64,000 nt of DNA from Lysobacter arenosi (lineage in GTDB: Bacteria > Pseudomonadota > Gammaproteobacteria > Xanthomonadales > Xanthomonadaceae). The stretch lies in contig NZ_CP071517.1 in the NCBI RefSeq assembly GCF_016613475.2, positions 2,542,001-2,606,000 on the forward strand, given 5' to 3'. Shown one piece after another: positions 27,642 to 41,167 of this stretch. Numbering within the stretch: the first letter of the stretch is position 1; each line of letters starts with the position of its first letter. A program made the position numbers and the translations under genes. Below the pieces are notes generated by a model that worked only from the letters and a program-made list of their open reading frames with translations, was not told where the DNA came from and ran no database searches.

Positions 27642-28379
27642 CTACAGGTGCTTGAGCGTTTCCTTAAGCCCCGCCACGCAGCGGCGGCTGACTTCCAGCG
27701 GCTGCTTGCCATGGCGCAGCACCGCCTGCACGTGGCCGTCGGCGGCACGGCGCAGTTCGACGATCTCGTGGCGCGCGACCAGGCAGTTGCGATGGATGCG
27801 GACGAAGCGCTCGCCGAACTCGTCTTCGAGCGACTTCAGCGATTCCTCGATCAGGTCCTCGCCGCGGGCGTGGTGGACGACCACGTACTTCTCCTCGGCC
27901 TGCAGGTAGTGCACGTCCTCGATCGGGATCAGGCGCAGGCTGCCGCGCAGTCGCGCGCACAGGTGGCTGCGGCGCTGCCCGGCGCCGGGACCGGCGGAGG
28001 TGGTGGCGCGTTCGCGCCCGGCGGCGAAGGTGCGCACGCGTTCGAGCGCGGCGGCCAGGCGCTCGGCGCGCACCGGCTTGACCAGGTAGTCGATCGCCTC
28101 GGCTTCGAATGCCGAAAGCGCATGCGCGTCGTAGGCAGTGCAGAACACCACGGCCGGCCGCGGTTCGAACGCGGCCAGGTGGCGCGCGGCTTCGAGTCCG
28201 TCGATGCCCGGCATCGCGATGTCCAGCAGTACCAGGTCGGGATGGTGTTCGGCGCAGGCGTGCAGCGCATTCTGACCGTCGGCCGCCTCGGCGACGACCT
28301 CGACGCCGCGCTGCTCGGCCAATAGTCCCCGCAAGCGCTCGCGCGCCAGCGGTTCGTCGTCGGCGATCACTATCCTCAT
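27642..28379 (-). CDS. algR: LytTR-family response regulator, AlgR-like
   Basis: 245 residues. The receiver domain has the acidic pair 'ADDEP' near residue 7 and the phosphorylated Asp53 in 'LVLLDIAMPGIDG', with Lys in 'AIDYLVKPVRAERL'. The LytTR DNA-binding domain covers about residues 140-240 ('SLRLIPIEDVHYLQAEEKYV', 'FVRIHRNCLVARHEI'). AlgR controls alginate and virulence genes in Pseudomonas and is encoded near hemC. No AlgZ-type sensor kinase gene is adjacent here; the next gene upstream is an esterase. Confidence 0.9.
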   Translation of the reverse strand: MRIVIADDEPLARERLRGLLAEQRGVEVVAEAADGQNALHACAEHHPDLVLLDIAMPGIDGLEAARHLAAFEPRPAVVFCTAYDAHALSAFEAEAIDYLVKPVRAERLAAALERVRTFAAGRERATTSAGPGAGQRRSHLCARLRGSLRLIPIEDVHYLQAEEKYVVVHHARGEDLIEESLKSLEDEFGERFVRIHRNCLVARHEIVELRRAADGHVQAVLRHGKQPLEVSRRCVAGLKETLKHL

Positions 28380-28478
28380 TGGCGCCTCTACCCGTTGGGC
28401 ATTGCCTCGGGCTGATGGTAGCCCCCGGCAGCGTCCGCTACCAATCGGTCAGGGGGATTGGATCAACAAGGATGCGAC

Positions 28479-29177
28479 TCAGCCCGCAAATCGCTCGTCC
28501 AGCCAGTCGCCCAGGGCCTGGATTTCCTCGGCGCAGACCTGGTGGGCCATCGGGTAGTCGTGCCATTCCAGGGCAAAGCCCAGGTCCTTCAAGGTCGCCG
28601 CGCCCATCTGGCCGACCACCGCCGGCACCACCGGATCGAACTGGCCGTGGGCCATGAACACCGGCTGCGACAAGGCCGCAGGCTTGAGTTTCGTTGCCGC
28701 CTGGTGCGGTCCCAGCGGCAGGTAGGTCGACAGTCCGGCAATGCCGGCCAGGGGCTGCTCGCGCCCAAGGGCCGAGGCCAGCGCAATCGCGCCGCCCTGG
28801 GAAAAGCCGATCAGGACGATGCGCTCGGGTGCTATCCCGCGCGCGGCTTCGCGCGCGATCAGCGCCTCGACCTGCGCCACCGACTCGGTCACGCCGGCTT
28901 CGTCGGCACGCTTGCCGGCGGCCAGTGCGTCGAAGTCGAAGCTGACGATGTCGTACCAGGCGCGCATGCGCATGCCGTTGTTGATCGTGACCGCGCGCAC
29001 CGGCGCGTGCGGGAACACGAAGCGGATCGCCGGCCAGTCGCGGCGCACCAGCTCGGGCACGATCGGGGCGAAGTCATGGCCGTCGGCACCCAGCCCGTGC
29101 AGCCACAGCACGGTCCAGGTCGGCGAAGGGGCGGTTTCGTGCTCGACCGTCTCGAGCAGGGGGGCGTTGGAATCCAT
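28479..29177 (-). CDS. Phospholipase/carboxylesterase family hydrolase
   Basis: 232 residues from the ATG at 29177; the longer frame upstream is noise. It has the alpha/beta hydrolase fold: 'VLWLHGLGADGHDF', nucleophile in 'IVLIGFSQGGAIAL', Asp in 'GQFDPVVPAVVG', His in 'DYPMAHQVCAEEI'. It is close to the Pseudomonas carboxylesterase II / acyl-protein thioesterase group, cytoplasmic enzymes acting on short to medium acyl esters. It is on the same strand as algR with a 99-base gap. Confidence 0.93.
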   Translation of the reverse strand: MDSNAPLLETVEHETAPSPTWTVLWLHGLGADGHDFAPIVPELVRRDWPAIRFVFPHAPVRAVTINNGMRMRAWYDIVSFDFDALAAGKRADEAGVTESVAQVEALIAREAARGIAPERIVLIGFSQGGAIALASALGREQPLAGIAGLSTYLPLGPHQAATKLKPAALSQPVFMAHGQFDPVVPAVVGQMGAATLKDLGFALEWHDYPMAHQVCAEEIQALGDWLDERFAG

Positions 29178-29282
29178 GCCGGCATTGTCGCCGCTGTGGG
29201 GTTGCCCTGCCATGCCTGCCGCCCCGGACCGCCGCGCCAGCGAAATTGTGTATCGCCGGGGTCGGCGCGTACCCTTGCCGGC

Positions 29283-29669
29283 ATGTCCGCGTCCTCCGCC
29301 CTCCACGCTGCCGTACGCCTGCTGCTGCTCGGCCTGCTGTTGGCCAGCTTCACGCTGAAGCCGGCGTTGGCGTTCGCCGAGGAAGTGCACGAGCTGGTGG
29401 CGCATGCGGCGGCGGGCAGTCACGGGCATGGCCACGAGTTTGGTGAGCATGATGTGGATGACCACGCGCCGGCACCCGACGACGGCAAGTCCGGGCATGA
29501 CGACGACCACTGGCACCTGACCCATTGCTGCGGCCAGCAGGCGGCGATGCTGCCGCGGATGCAGTTCGACCTCCCGACCACCGTTGCCGCCTCACCGGTG
29601 GCAACGCTGTCGGTCGCCTTCGCGCCGACGCGCCTGACCGCTCCGTTCCGTCCTCCGATCGCGGTGTGA
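29283..29669 (+). CDS. Exported histidine/aspartate-rich protein at the head of the metal efflux genes
   Basis: 128 residues from the ATG at 29283. A signal peptide ('LLLLGLLLASFTLKPALAFA') is followed by a His- and Asp-rich stretch (about residues 36-80: 'HAAAGSHGHGHEFGEHDVDD', then 'HDDDHWHLTHCCG') likely to bind Zn, Co or Cu ions. It lies 54 bases before czcC on the same strand. Small His-rich exported proteins of this kind are often found at the head of czc operons. It may be a periplasmic metal buffer; that role is inferred. Confidence 0.8.
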   Translation: MSASSALHAAVRLLLLGLLLASFTLKPALAFAEEVHELVAHAAAGSHGHGHEFGEHDVDDHAPAPDDGKSGHDDDHWHLTHCCGQQAAMLPRMQFDLPTTVAASPVATLSVAFAPTRLTAPFRPPIAV

Positions 29670-29723
29670 CCTGTCCGGCCCTTGCGCCGGCTGTCCGTCC
29701 CCTCTTCTTTCGGAGCTTCTCCC

Positions 29724-31012
29724 ATGTATTCGCGACTCGCGGCCCGTGCCGCGTTGGTCGTCGTGCTTGCTGCGGCCCTGCCCGCACAAGCCGGCGAACG
29801 CTTGACCCTGGACGATGCGTTCGCACGCGTCGTCGGCACCGCATCACTGCCTCCCCATCCCGAACTGCGCCTGGGCGGCGCCCGTGGCGATGTCCTCGCC
29901 GCCGAACTCGAAGTCGCCGCGCAACGGCCGGCGCTCGTGGCCGGCGCCGAACTCGAGAACGTGCTGGGCAGCAACACTTACCGCGGCATCGATCGCGCCG
30001 AACTGACGCTGACGCTGGCGTCGGTGCTGGAGCGCGGCGGCAAACGCGATGCGCGTCGTGCCCTGGCGCAAAGCCGCATCGATGCCCTCGGCATCGAACG
30101 CGAAGCCAGTCGCCTGGACCTGCTGGCGGAAACCGCGCGGCGCTATCTCGCCGTCGTCGCCGCCGGCCCGCAGCTGGCGATCGCCGACGAGGACATCGCG
30201 CAACGTCGCCGCACGGTCGTGGCCGCGCAACGGCGGCTGGATGCCGGCGCATCACCGGAGTCGGTGGTGCTGACCGCGCAGGCCGCACTCGCGCGCGCCG
30301 AACTCGAACGGCGCCGTACCGCCCAGCAACAGGCAGCCGCGCGCCAGCACCTGGCGGCCCTGTGGGGCGAGCGCGAGCCCGACTTCGAGCCTGCCGGCGC
30401 CAACGTGCTGGACCTGCCGGAGATCGCCGACTTCGGCGAACTCGCACAACTGCTGCAGCGCACGCCGGAACTGGCGCGCTTCGCCGACCAGCGCCGCATT
30501 GGCGAAGCGCGCCTGCAGCTGGCACGCGCGCAGGCCACGCCCGACCTCGAATGGCAGCTCGGCGTGCGCGGCTTCAAGGAAGACAGCGACATCGCATTGA
30601 TTGGCGGCCTGTCGCTGCCGCTGGCCAGCGGACGCCGGGCGCAGCCGCAGATCCGCGCCGCGCAGGCCGAACTGGCCGTCACCGAAGTCGAGCAGGAGGC
30701 GCAGGGACTGGCCCTGTACTCGACCCTGGTCGAAGCGCACGGCCGCTACCGCGTCGCGCAGCTGGAAGTGCTGCGTCTGCGCGACGACGTGCTGCCCAAG
30801 CTGGCGCGTGCCCAGGCCGCAGCCGAGCGCGCGTTCGGCGCCGGCGCGATCAGCTACCTGGAAATCGCCCAGCTGCAGTCGGAAACCACCAGCGCGCGGC
30901 GCGAGCAGCTCGATGCCGCGCTGTCGGCACAGCGTGCCCTGATCGAAATCCAGCGACTCACCGGCGAACCGCTCGTCGTTGCCGCCGCCCCAGCACAAGG
31001 CCAGCCCCTGCC

Positions 31013-31016
<4 letters not shown>
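29724..31016 (+). CDS. czcC: CzcC-like outer membrane efflux protein (TolC family)
   Basis: 430 residues from the ATG at 29724, with a GGAG site upstream and a signal peptide ('SRLAARAALVVVLAAALPAQA'). Two long helical repeats typical of TolC-like channels are visible, each with the pattern 'LTLTLASVLERGGKRDARRA' or 'GGLSLPLASGRRAQPQIRAA'. It forms the outer membrane exit of the RND system. The stop overlaps the czcB start (ATGA). Confidence 0.92.
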
Positions 31017-35459
<4,443 letters not shown>

Positions 35460-35470
35460 GGATCCGCAGG

Positions 35471-35498
35471 TGCAGGGGCCAGCTTGCTGGCTCCTGCA
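35471..35498. repeat. Near-perfect palindrome between czcA and the cytochrome gene (REP-like or bidirectional terminator)
   Basis: TGCAGGGGCCAG (35471-35482) pairs with CTGGCTCCTGCA (35487-35498) around a CTTG loop with a single G-T mismatch. It lies in the 51-base gap between convergent genes. There is no T-run. Similar 'GGAGCCAGC..GCTGGC' palindromes occur as dispersed repeats in related genomes. Confidence 0.6.
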
Positions 35499-35510
35499 TC
35501 ACGCGATGCG

Positions 35511-36098
35511 CTAGCCCTTTGCCCCGGGGCACGGACCGCCCGCATCCATCCAGGTCTTGAATGCCAGCACGAACTGATCGTGCGGCACCGGCACCGGCGC
35601 GCGGTTGCCGCCGGGCGCCCAGCCCCACAGCACCAGCTTGTCCTCGGACACATGCTTGAACAGCGCGGCGAAGTCGCGGTCACCGTTGCGCTTGCGGTCC
35701 TTGATCATCTCGCACAGTTGCGAGGCCGGCAGTCCGATCCACGCCATCTTGTGGTCCGGCGGCGGCAGCGACCAGTGCGGCGCGCCCGGTGGTGCGTTCG
35801 GTCCGTAGCTTGCCGGCAGGTTGGCTTCGCCGTGGCAACTCGCGCACGGCAGCCCCGCTGCGCCCTTTCCATCCGGGCCGCGCACGACGTTCATCATGTG
35901 CGGTGTCTGTGCATCGAACTGCAGCGGCTGGTCGCCGGGGATGTGGCAATTGCTGCAGCGTGGATGCTGGAACACCTTCTCGATCGTAGCGAAGGCCTCC
36001 ACGCCCCGGGCCTGCTGCTCCGGGCTCACCTTCTGCGTACAGGCCGTCGCCGCGAGGATCAGCGTCGACACGAACAGCGATGCGATGGCGACACGCAT
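35511..36098 (-). CDS. Dihaem cytochrome c-like lipoprotein
   Basis: 195 residues. A lipobox 'ILAATAC' (Cys20) indicates a lipid anchor. Two haem c motifs are visible: 'CSNCH' and 'CASCH'. '[27 protein letters not shown]' (in two parts) is the family's later signature. It probably receives electrons from the adjoining periplasmic molybdenum hydroxylase, in whose gene cluster it is the last gene (10 bases after). It is often annotated simply as an isoquinoline 1-oxidoreductase-associated subunit. Confidence 0.85.
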   Translation of the reverse strand: MRVAIASLFVSTLILAATACTQKVSPEQQARGVEAFATIEKVFQHPRCSNCHIPGDQPLQFDAQTPHMMNVVRGPDGKGAAGLPCASCHGEANLPASYGPNAPPGAPHWSLPPPDHKMAWIGLPASQLCEMIKDRKRNGDRDFAALFKHVSEDKLVLWGWAPGGNRAPVPVPHDQFVLAFKTWMDAGGPCPGAKG

Positions 36099-36108
36099 GG
36101 TCGGCTCC

Positions 36109-38286
36109 TCAGGCTGTCGCTGCGGGTGTGGCGGCCAGGCGCAACGGCAGCTCGCGCAACCGCTGCCCGGTCAGGGCGAAGACGGCATTGGCCACGGCCG
36201 GTGCGATCGGCGCGGTTCCCGGCTCGCCGGCACCGCCCATCTTCTCGCTGCTGGCGACGATGTGGGCTTCGATCTTCGGCATTTCGCTCAGCCGCAGCAC
36301 CTGGTAGTCGTGGTAGTTCGACTCCTGTACGTGGCCGTCCTTCAAGGTCAGCGCGCTGTGCAGGGCGGCGCCGAGACCGAAGGCGATGCCTGATTCCATC
36401 TGCGCGCGTACGCCTTCCGGATTCACCGCCAGGCCGCAATCGATTGCGCATACGACCCGATGCACGCGGATCGCGCCGTTCTCCACCGACACCTCGGCGA
36501 CCTGTGCCAGATAGCTGCCGAACGATTCGTGCACGGCGACACCGCGGCCGCGCCCCTCCGGCAGCGGCGTGCCCCAGCCGGCCTTTTCCGCGGCCAGGTT
36601 CAGCGCGGCAAGATGGCGCGGGTGGTTCTTGAGCAGCGCGCGGCGGTACTCGACCGGATCCTTGCCGGCGGCGTGGGCGAGTTCGTCGACCAGGCTTTCC
36701 ATCACGAAGGCGTTGTAGCTGTGCCCAACCGAGCGCCACCACAGCACCGGGATGCCGGTGCGTGGCGAATGCAGTTCGACGCGGTGGTCGGCGATGTCCT
36801 TCAGGTAGGGCGAATCGGCGACGCCCTCGACCGAGGTCGCGTCGATGCCGTTCTTGACCATCATCGCTTCGAACGGCGTGCCGGCGAGGATCGACTGGCC
36901 GACCAGCACGTGGTGCCAGGCGATCGGCATGCCCTGCGCGTCCAGGCCGATGCGCGCCTGCTGCAGGTACATCGGGCGGTAATAGCCGCCGCGCACGTCA
37001 TCCTCGCGCGTCCAGACCGTCTTCACCGGCGCGCCGGCGGCCTTGGCTACCTGCACTGCCTCGCTGACGAAGTCGGACGTAGGGGTCGCTCGCCGGCCGA
37101 AGCCGCCACCGAGGAAGGTGGTGTGGATCTGCACCTGCTCGGGCTTGAGGCCGGTGATCTTCGCCGCGACCTGCTGGTCGATGGTCTGGAACTGCGTGCC
37201 GGTCCAGATCTCGCAACCGTCGGCGTCGATCTTGACGGTGCAGTTCAGCGGTTCCATCGGCGCGTGCGCCAGGTACGGCACGTTGTACTCGGCTTCCAGC
37301 GTTTTCGCTGCCTTGGCGAACCCTCCCTTTGCGTCGCCGGCGGTGCTGGCGACGGTGCCGGCGCTCGCGGCCAGCGCGCGGAACTGTTCGCGCATGGCGG
37401 TGCTGTCGAGCGCGGCGTTCGGACCCAGGTCCCAGTCGATGCGCAATGCGTCGCGACCCAGTTTGGCCGCCCAGAAATGATCGGCCACCACGGCGACACC
37501 GGAGGGCACCTGCACCACGTTGCGCACGCCGGGAACGGCCTTGGCGGCAGTTGCGTCGAAGGATTTCACCGTGCCGCCGAACACCGGAGCGCGCGCGACC
37601 AGCGCCGTCAGCAGGCCGTCGAACTGCACGTCCATGCCGAACTGTGCACGGCCGGTGATCTTCTCCGGCGTGTCCAGGCGCTTGGTCGGATGGCCGATGA
37701 TCTTCCAGTCCTTGGCGTCCTTGAGCGCCACCTGCGCCGGCACCGGCAACTGCGAAGCCGCCTGCGCCAGTTCGCCGTAACGGGCGCGCTGGTCACCGGC
37801 GATAGCCACGCCATTCTCGGTGCGGACCTGATCGACCGGCACGCCGAAGCGCTGCGCGGCCGCGGCGACCAGCAGCGCGCGGGCGGTGGCGCCGGCCTGG
37901 CGGTAGCGGTCGAATTCCGACCAGGTCGATGTCGAGCCGCCGGTCATCTGCATGCCGAAGGCGGTGTGGGCGTAGACCGGCGTCGCCGGCGCGTGCTCGA
38001 CCTTCACCTTGGACCAGTCGGCATCGAGGTCCTCGGCGATCAGCATCGCCAGGCCGGTCCAGATGCCCTGGCCCATTTCCGAATGCGCGACCAGCACGGT
38101 CACGCTGTCGTCGCTGCCCACGCGCAGGAAGGCGTTCGGCGCGAAGGCCGCCACTGCACCGGCCTCGGGTTGCGCCATGGCGAAACGGCTTGCACCGGGA
38201 ATGACGAAGGCCACCACCAGGCCCGCACCCGCGGCGGCACCAGCCTTCAGGAATCGGCGACGGGATGCTTGCATCGCGGCGTTCAT
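36109..38286 (-). CDS. Molybdenum hydroxylase large subunit (xanthine dehydrogenase family, IorB-like), Tat-exported
   Basis: 725 residues with a twin-arginine signal ('[20 protein letters not shown]'). The molybdopterin motif '[15 protein letters not shown]' and the catalytic Glu in '[10 protein letters not shown]' near the C-terminus mark the xanthine dehydrogenase superfamily; the layout matches IorB-type isoquinoline 1-oxidoreductase and periplasmic aldehyde dehydrogenases. It should hydroxylate a heterocycle or oxidise an aldehyde in the periplasm. There is no FAD subunit, so electrons go through the [2Fe-2S] subunit to cytochrome c. The substrate is unknown. Confidence 0.92.
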   Translation of the reverse strand: MNAAMQASRRRFLKAGAAAGAGLVVAFVIPGASRFAMAQPEAGAVAAFAPNAFLRVGSDDSVTVLVAHSEMGQGIWTGLAMLIAEDLDADWSKVKVEHAPATPVYAHTAFGMQMTGGSTSTWSEFDRYRQAGATARALLVAAAAQRFGVPVDQVRTENGVAIAGDQRARYGELAQAASQLPVPAQVALKDAKDWKIIGHPTKRLDTPEKITGRAQFGMDVQFDGLLTALVARAPVFGGTVKSFDATAAKAVPGVRNVVQVPSGVAVVADHFWAAKLGRDALRIDWDLGPNAALDSTAMREQFRALAASAGTVASTAGDAKGGFAKAAKTLEAEYNVPYLAHAPMEPLNCTVKIDADGCEIWTGTQFQTIDQQVAAKITGLKPEQVQIHTTFLGGGFGRRATPTSDFVSEAVQVAKAAGAPVKTVWTREDDVRGGYYRPMYLQQARIGLDAQGMPIAWHHVLVGQSILAGTPFEAMMVKNGIDATSVEGVADSPYLKDIADHRVELHSPRTGIPVLWWRSVGHSYNAFVMESLVDELAHAAGKDPVEYRRALLKNHPRHLAALNLAAEKAGWGTPLPEGRGRGVAVHESFGSYLAQVAEVSVENGAIRVHRVVCAIDCGLAVNPEGVRAQMESGIAFGLGAALHSALTLKDGHVQESNYHDYQVLRLSEMPKIEAHIVASSEKMGGAGEPGTAPIAPAVANAVFALTGQRLRELPLRLAATPAATA

Positions 38287-38347
38287 GGGGATCTCCGTGA
38301 AGCGTTGCTTGCGCTTGCTCTCAGAGCAGCGGTCAGGCCTTGTCGAT

Positions 38348-38803
38348 TCAGGCCTTGTCGAAGCTGGCCGCGCGATGCACCGCGGCGCGGATGCGCTGGT
38401 AGGTGCCGCAGCGGCAGAGGTTTCCCGAAAGCGCCTGGTCGATGTCGGTATCGGTGGGTGCGGGCACCTTCGCCAGCAGCGCCGCGGCCGACATGATCTG
38501 GCCGGACTGGCAGTAACCGCACTGGACCACGTCGAGTTCGGCCCAGGCGAGCTGCACGGGGTGCGAGCCGTCCTTCGACAGGCCTTCGATCGTGGTGATC
38601 TGCTTGCCCGCCACGGTCGCGACCGGAGTGACGCAGGCGCGTCGTGGCGCGCCGTCGACGTGCACGGTGCAGGCGCCGCACTGGGCGATGCCGCAGCCGA
38701 ACTTGGTGCCGGTAAGGTGGAGCAGATCGCGCAGCACCCACAGCAGCGGCATGTCGGGCGGTGCTGTGACTTCGTGTTCGCTGCCGTTGACTAGCAACTT
38801 CAT
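38348..38803 (-). CDS. [2Fe-2S] subunit of the molybdenum hydroxylase (IorA-like)
   Basis: 151 residues. A plant-type ferredoxin [2Fe-2S] site, '[15 protein letters not shown]', is followed by the second site of the helical domain in '[16 protein letters not shown]' and '[15 protein letters not shown]'. There is no signal peptide; as in related enzymes it is presumably carried across with the Tat-bearing large subunit after cofactor insertion. It is first in the IorA-IorB-cytochrome c gene order, with a 61-base gap before IorB. Confidence 0.94.
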   Translation of the reverse strand: MKLLVNGSEHEVTAPPDMPLLWVLRDLLHLTGTKFGCGIAQCGACTVHVDGAPRRACVTPVATVAGKQITTIEGLSKDGSHPVQLAWAELDVVQCGYCQSGQIMSAAALLAKVPAPTDTDIDQALSGNLCRCGTYQRIRAAVHRAASFDKA

Positions 38804-38918
38804 GGCGATTCCCTTGCGGCGGCTGGGGACTGGGCGAGCCTAGCACCGCTTGCGCTGGGGCCGCGTGCACGCGGGGCAATCACGGCACCACAGCCCGGAG
38901 AAGCCCTAGACTCGCGCC

Positions 38919-39899
38919 ATGGACCTCTTCCTGCCCGGCGCCACGCGTGGCGTGCTCGAAGCCGCCGCCGACGCAATCGCACACGGCGAGCCGGCGGCGC
39001 TCGCGCTGGTGCTGGAAACCTCCGGGTCGACCTACGTCCATGCCGGCGCACTGGCGCTGTTCGGCAGCGACGGCCGCCAGGTCGGCTGGCTCAGCGGCGG
39101 CTGCCTGGAACCGGAGATCGCGCTGCGCGCCGAAGAAGCGGTGCGCACGCAGACGATCCAATGGCTGGAGATCGATACGCGCCACGATGAGGACCTGCTC
39201 TCCGGCTCCGCCGTGGGCTGCCGTGGCCGCCTGCGCATCGCCCTGCTTCCGCTGGCGTCGCTGGCGCCGTGGCCGGCGCTGATCACGGCGTGGCGTTCGC
39301 GACAGGGTCCGCTCGAAGTCACCCTGGAACCAGGCGGCGCCGCCAGCGCGAGTGTCGGCATGCAGCAGAGCGTTCACCGATTCGAGGTCGCCAGCGTGCC
39401 GTGGCCGGATCCGCCGCCGGCATGGACGCTCAGCATCGCGCGCCCGCCGGCCGTGCTGGTGCTGGGCGCCGGTCCGGAAACGCCACTGCTGCTGCCCATG
39501 CTGCGCCTGCTCGGCATCACCACCACGCTGGTCGAGCGGCGTCCGCGCTGGCAATCCATCGGCAGCGATGCCGATGTCGCCATCGCCCAGTCGCCGGCGC
39601 AGGTGCTGCCGGCCGCCGACGGCCAGTTCGACGCGGCGCTGGTGATGCACCACCATTTCGAACTCGATCGCGAAGCATTGGCGGCGCTGGCGGAAAGCAC
39701 GATCCGGTTCGTCGGCCTGCTCGGTCCGGTGCGGCGCCGCGAAGACCTGTTCCGCGTCCTGCCTGCCACCGTTCGCGATGCGTTGCTGCCGCGCCTGCAC
39801 TCGCCGGCAGGCCTCGCGATCGGCGGCACCGGTCCCGAGGCGATCGCGCTGAGCATCGCCGCGCAGTTGCAGAACCATTTGCACGGAGGCCGTGCGTGA
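38919..39899 (+). CDS. XdhC/CoxI-family molybdenum cofactor maturation protein
   Basis: 326 residues. The N-terminal XdhC_CoxI domain includes 'ALALVLETSGSTYVHAGALAL' and 'WLSGGCLEPEI', and the C-terminal Rossmann domain starts at 'AVLVLGAGPETPLLLPMLRLLG'. XdhC proteins bind, protect and help sulfurate the molybdenum cofactor for insertion into xanthine dehydrogenase-type enzymes. It is divergent from the IorA gene across 115 bases, so both directions form one functional unit. The stop overlaps the next gene's GTG start. Confidence 0.93.
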   Translation: MDLFLPGATRGVLEAAADAIAHGEPAALALVLETSGSTYVHAGALALFGSDGRQVGWLSGGCLEPEIALRAEEAVRTQTIQWLEIDTRHDEDLLSGSAVGCRGRLRIALLPLASLAPWPALITAWRSRQGPLEVTLEPGGAASASVGMQQSVHRFEVASVPWPDPPPAWTLSIARPPAVLVLGAGPETPLLLPMLRLLGITTTLVERRPRWQSIGSDADVAIAQSPAQVLPAADGQFDAALVMHHHFELDREALAALAESTIRFVGLLGPVRRREDLFRVLPATVRDALLPRLHSPAGLAIGGTGPEAIALSIAAQLQNHLHGGRA

Positions 39900-40501
39900 G
39901 CGAGGCGGCGCATGCCGCGGTGGTGCTCGCTGCGGGCGGCAGCCGCCGGCTCGGACGTCCCAAGCAGTTGCTGTGCCGCGATGGCGAGACCCTGGTGCAT
40001 CGCGCCGTGCGCCTGGCCGCTGCAACGCACCCGCAACGCCTGCTACTGGTGACCGGAGCCGATGCGTTGCGGATCGCCGAAGCCGGCGCCGGCTTCGATG
40101 CCGAGAGCACCGTCAACCTGGACTGGTCGCAGGGGCTGTCGAGCAGCCTGAAAAGTGCCGCATCGGCGCTGGCGGACTTTGAAGGCAAGGTGCTGGTGCT
40201 TGCCTGCGACCAGCCCGCGCTCGAGTCACATCACCTGCAGGCGCTGCTGGACGGCGCCAGTCAATCCGCCTCGGGCTGCGCGGCGACCGCGCATGGCGAA
40301 GCGGCCGGTATTCCGGCCCTGGTCACGATGGCGCTGCTGACGGAGGCTTCGGCGCGCCTCGATGGCGACCGCGGACTGGGCGCGCAACTGACGGCGCTAG
40401 GCGGAGCGGTGTGGCGGATGGATGCGCCGGAATTGCGGCTGGACATCGATTGCGAAGACGACGTCGCGGCGGCAGTGGCGTCGGGATTGCTCGATCGCTG
40501 A
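39896..40501 (+). CDS. MocA/MobA-like molybdenum cofactor cytidylyltransferase
   Basis: 201 residues, starting at a GTG that overlaps the XdhC stop (GTGA). The nucleotide-binding motif 'VVLAAGGSRRLGRPKQLL' and 'VLVLACDQPALESHHLQALL' are the NTP_transf_3 signatures. MocA attaches CMP to the cofactor to make the dinucleotide form used by xanthine dehydrogenase family enzymes. That fits the IorAB-type enzyme encoded just upstream on the other strand. Confidence 0.92.
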   Translation: MSEAAHAAVVLAAGGSRRLGRPKQLLCRDGETLVHRAVRLAAATHPQRLLLVTGADALRIAEAGAGFDAESTVNLDWSQGLSSSLKSAASALADFEGKVLVLACDQPALESHHLQALLDGASQSASGCAATAHGEAAGIPALVTMALLTEASARLDGDRGLGAQLTALGGAVWRMDAPELRLDIDCEDDVAAAVASGLLDR

Positions 40502-40548
40502 GCGCGGATCGGCGGGAGACGAGACCGGCGCCGAGCGGCGACCGGAAA

Positions 40549-40577
40549 GGATGCGGTGGCTTGCGCACACCGCATCC
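40549..40577 (-). terminator. Inverted repeat downstream of the HU gene
   Basis: GGATGCGGTG and CACCGCATCC (40549-40558, 40568-40577) form a perfect 10-bp stem with a 9-base loop. On the minus strand it is followed by TTTCC, a short T-run. It lies 31 bases after the HU stop codon and could also serve the converging mocA transcript. Confidence 0.6.
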
Positions 40578-40608
40578 CGGCAGATCCGTCAGTTCAGAGC
40601 ATGACGGC

Positions 40609-40995
40609 TTAGGCCGCTGCGTCCTTCAGCTTCTTCAGCGGACGGACCTTGACCTTGACCGAAGCCGGCTTGGCGGCAAACCAGACTTCTTCCTTGGTGA
40701 ACGGGTTGATGCCCTTGCGCTTCGGCTTGGCCGCAACGCTGACGGCGGTGATCTTCAGCAGGCCCGGCAGGGTGAACGCACCAGCGCCCTTCTTGCTGAC
40801 CGAGCCGTGCACGGCACCTTCCAGGGCAGCCAGGACAGCGCGCACGTCCTTGGCAGCGACGCCCGCGGCCTCGGCGATGTGCGCAACCAGGCCCGACTTG
40901 GTCAGCGCTTCCTTGATCGGCTTCGGTGCAGCCGGCTTGGCGGCGGCGGCCTTCTTCGGCGCGGCCTTCTTTGCCACTTTCTTCGTCTTCGCCAT
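40609..40995 (-). CDS. HU-family DNA-binding protein with a Lys/Ala-rich N-terminal tail
   Basis: 128 residues, longer than the usual ~90. Residues 1-26 are Lys/Ala/Pro only ('MAKTKKVAKKAAPKKAAAAK'), like the tail of histone H1. The HU body follows: 'IKEALTKSGLVAHIAEAAGV', 'LPGLLKITAVSVAAKPKRKG', 'NPFTKEEVWFAAKPASVKVK'. It should bend and compact DNA. Such tailed HU proteins are known in xanthomonads. A strong promoter is expected upstream in the AT-richer region 41000-41167, but none could be fixed. Confidence 0.93.
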   Translation of the reverse strand: MAKTKKVAKKAAPKKAAAAKPAAPKPIKEALTKSGLVAHIAEAAGVAAKDVRAVLAALEGAVHGSVSKKGAGAFTLPGLLKITAVSVAAKPKRKGINPFTKEEVWFAAKPASVKVKVRPLKKLKDAAA

Positions 40996-41167
40996 ATGTG
41001 TCTCGTAATACTCGATTAGTTGATGGGTGCCCGGATTTCCCCGCTAGGCAAGCGGAATGTAGGGCAAGGCAAGTGCGCCGCCAAGTGGTAAGAGGCGAAA
41101 AAATGCGGGAAATTGCTACTTTCTTCGCCATTGGCCGCCACGGCGGCCTGGTTTGGCCGTTTGTCCG

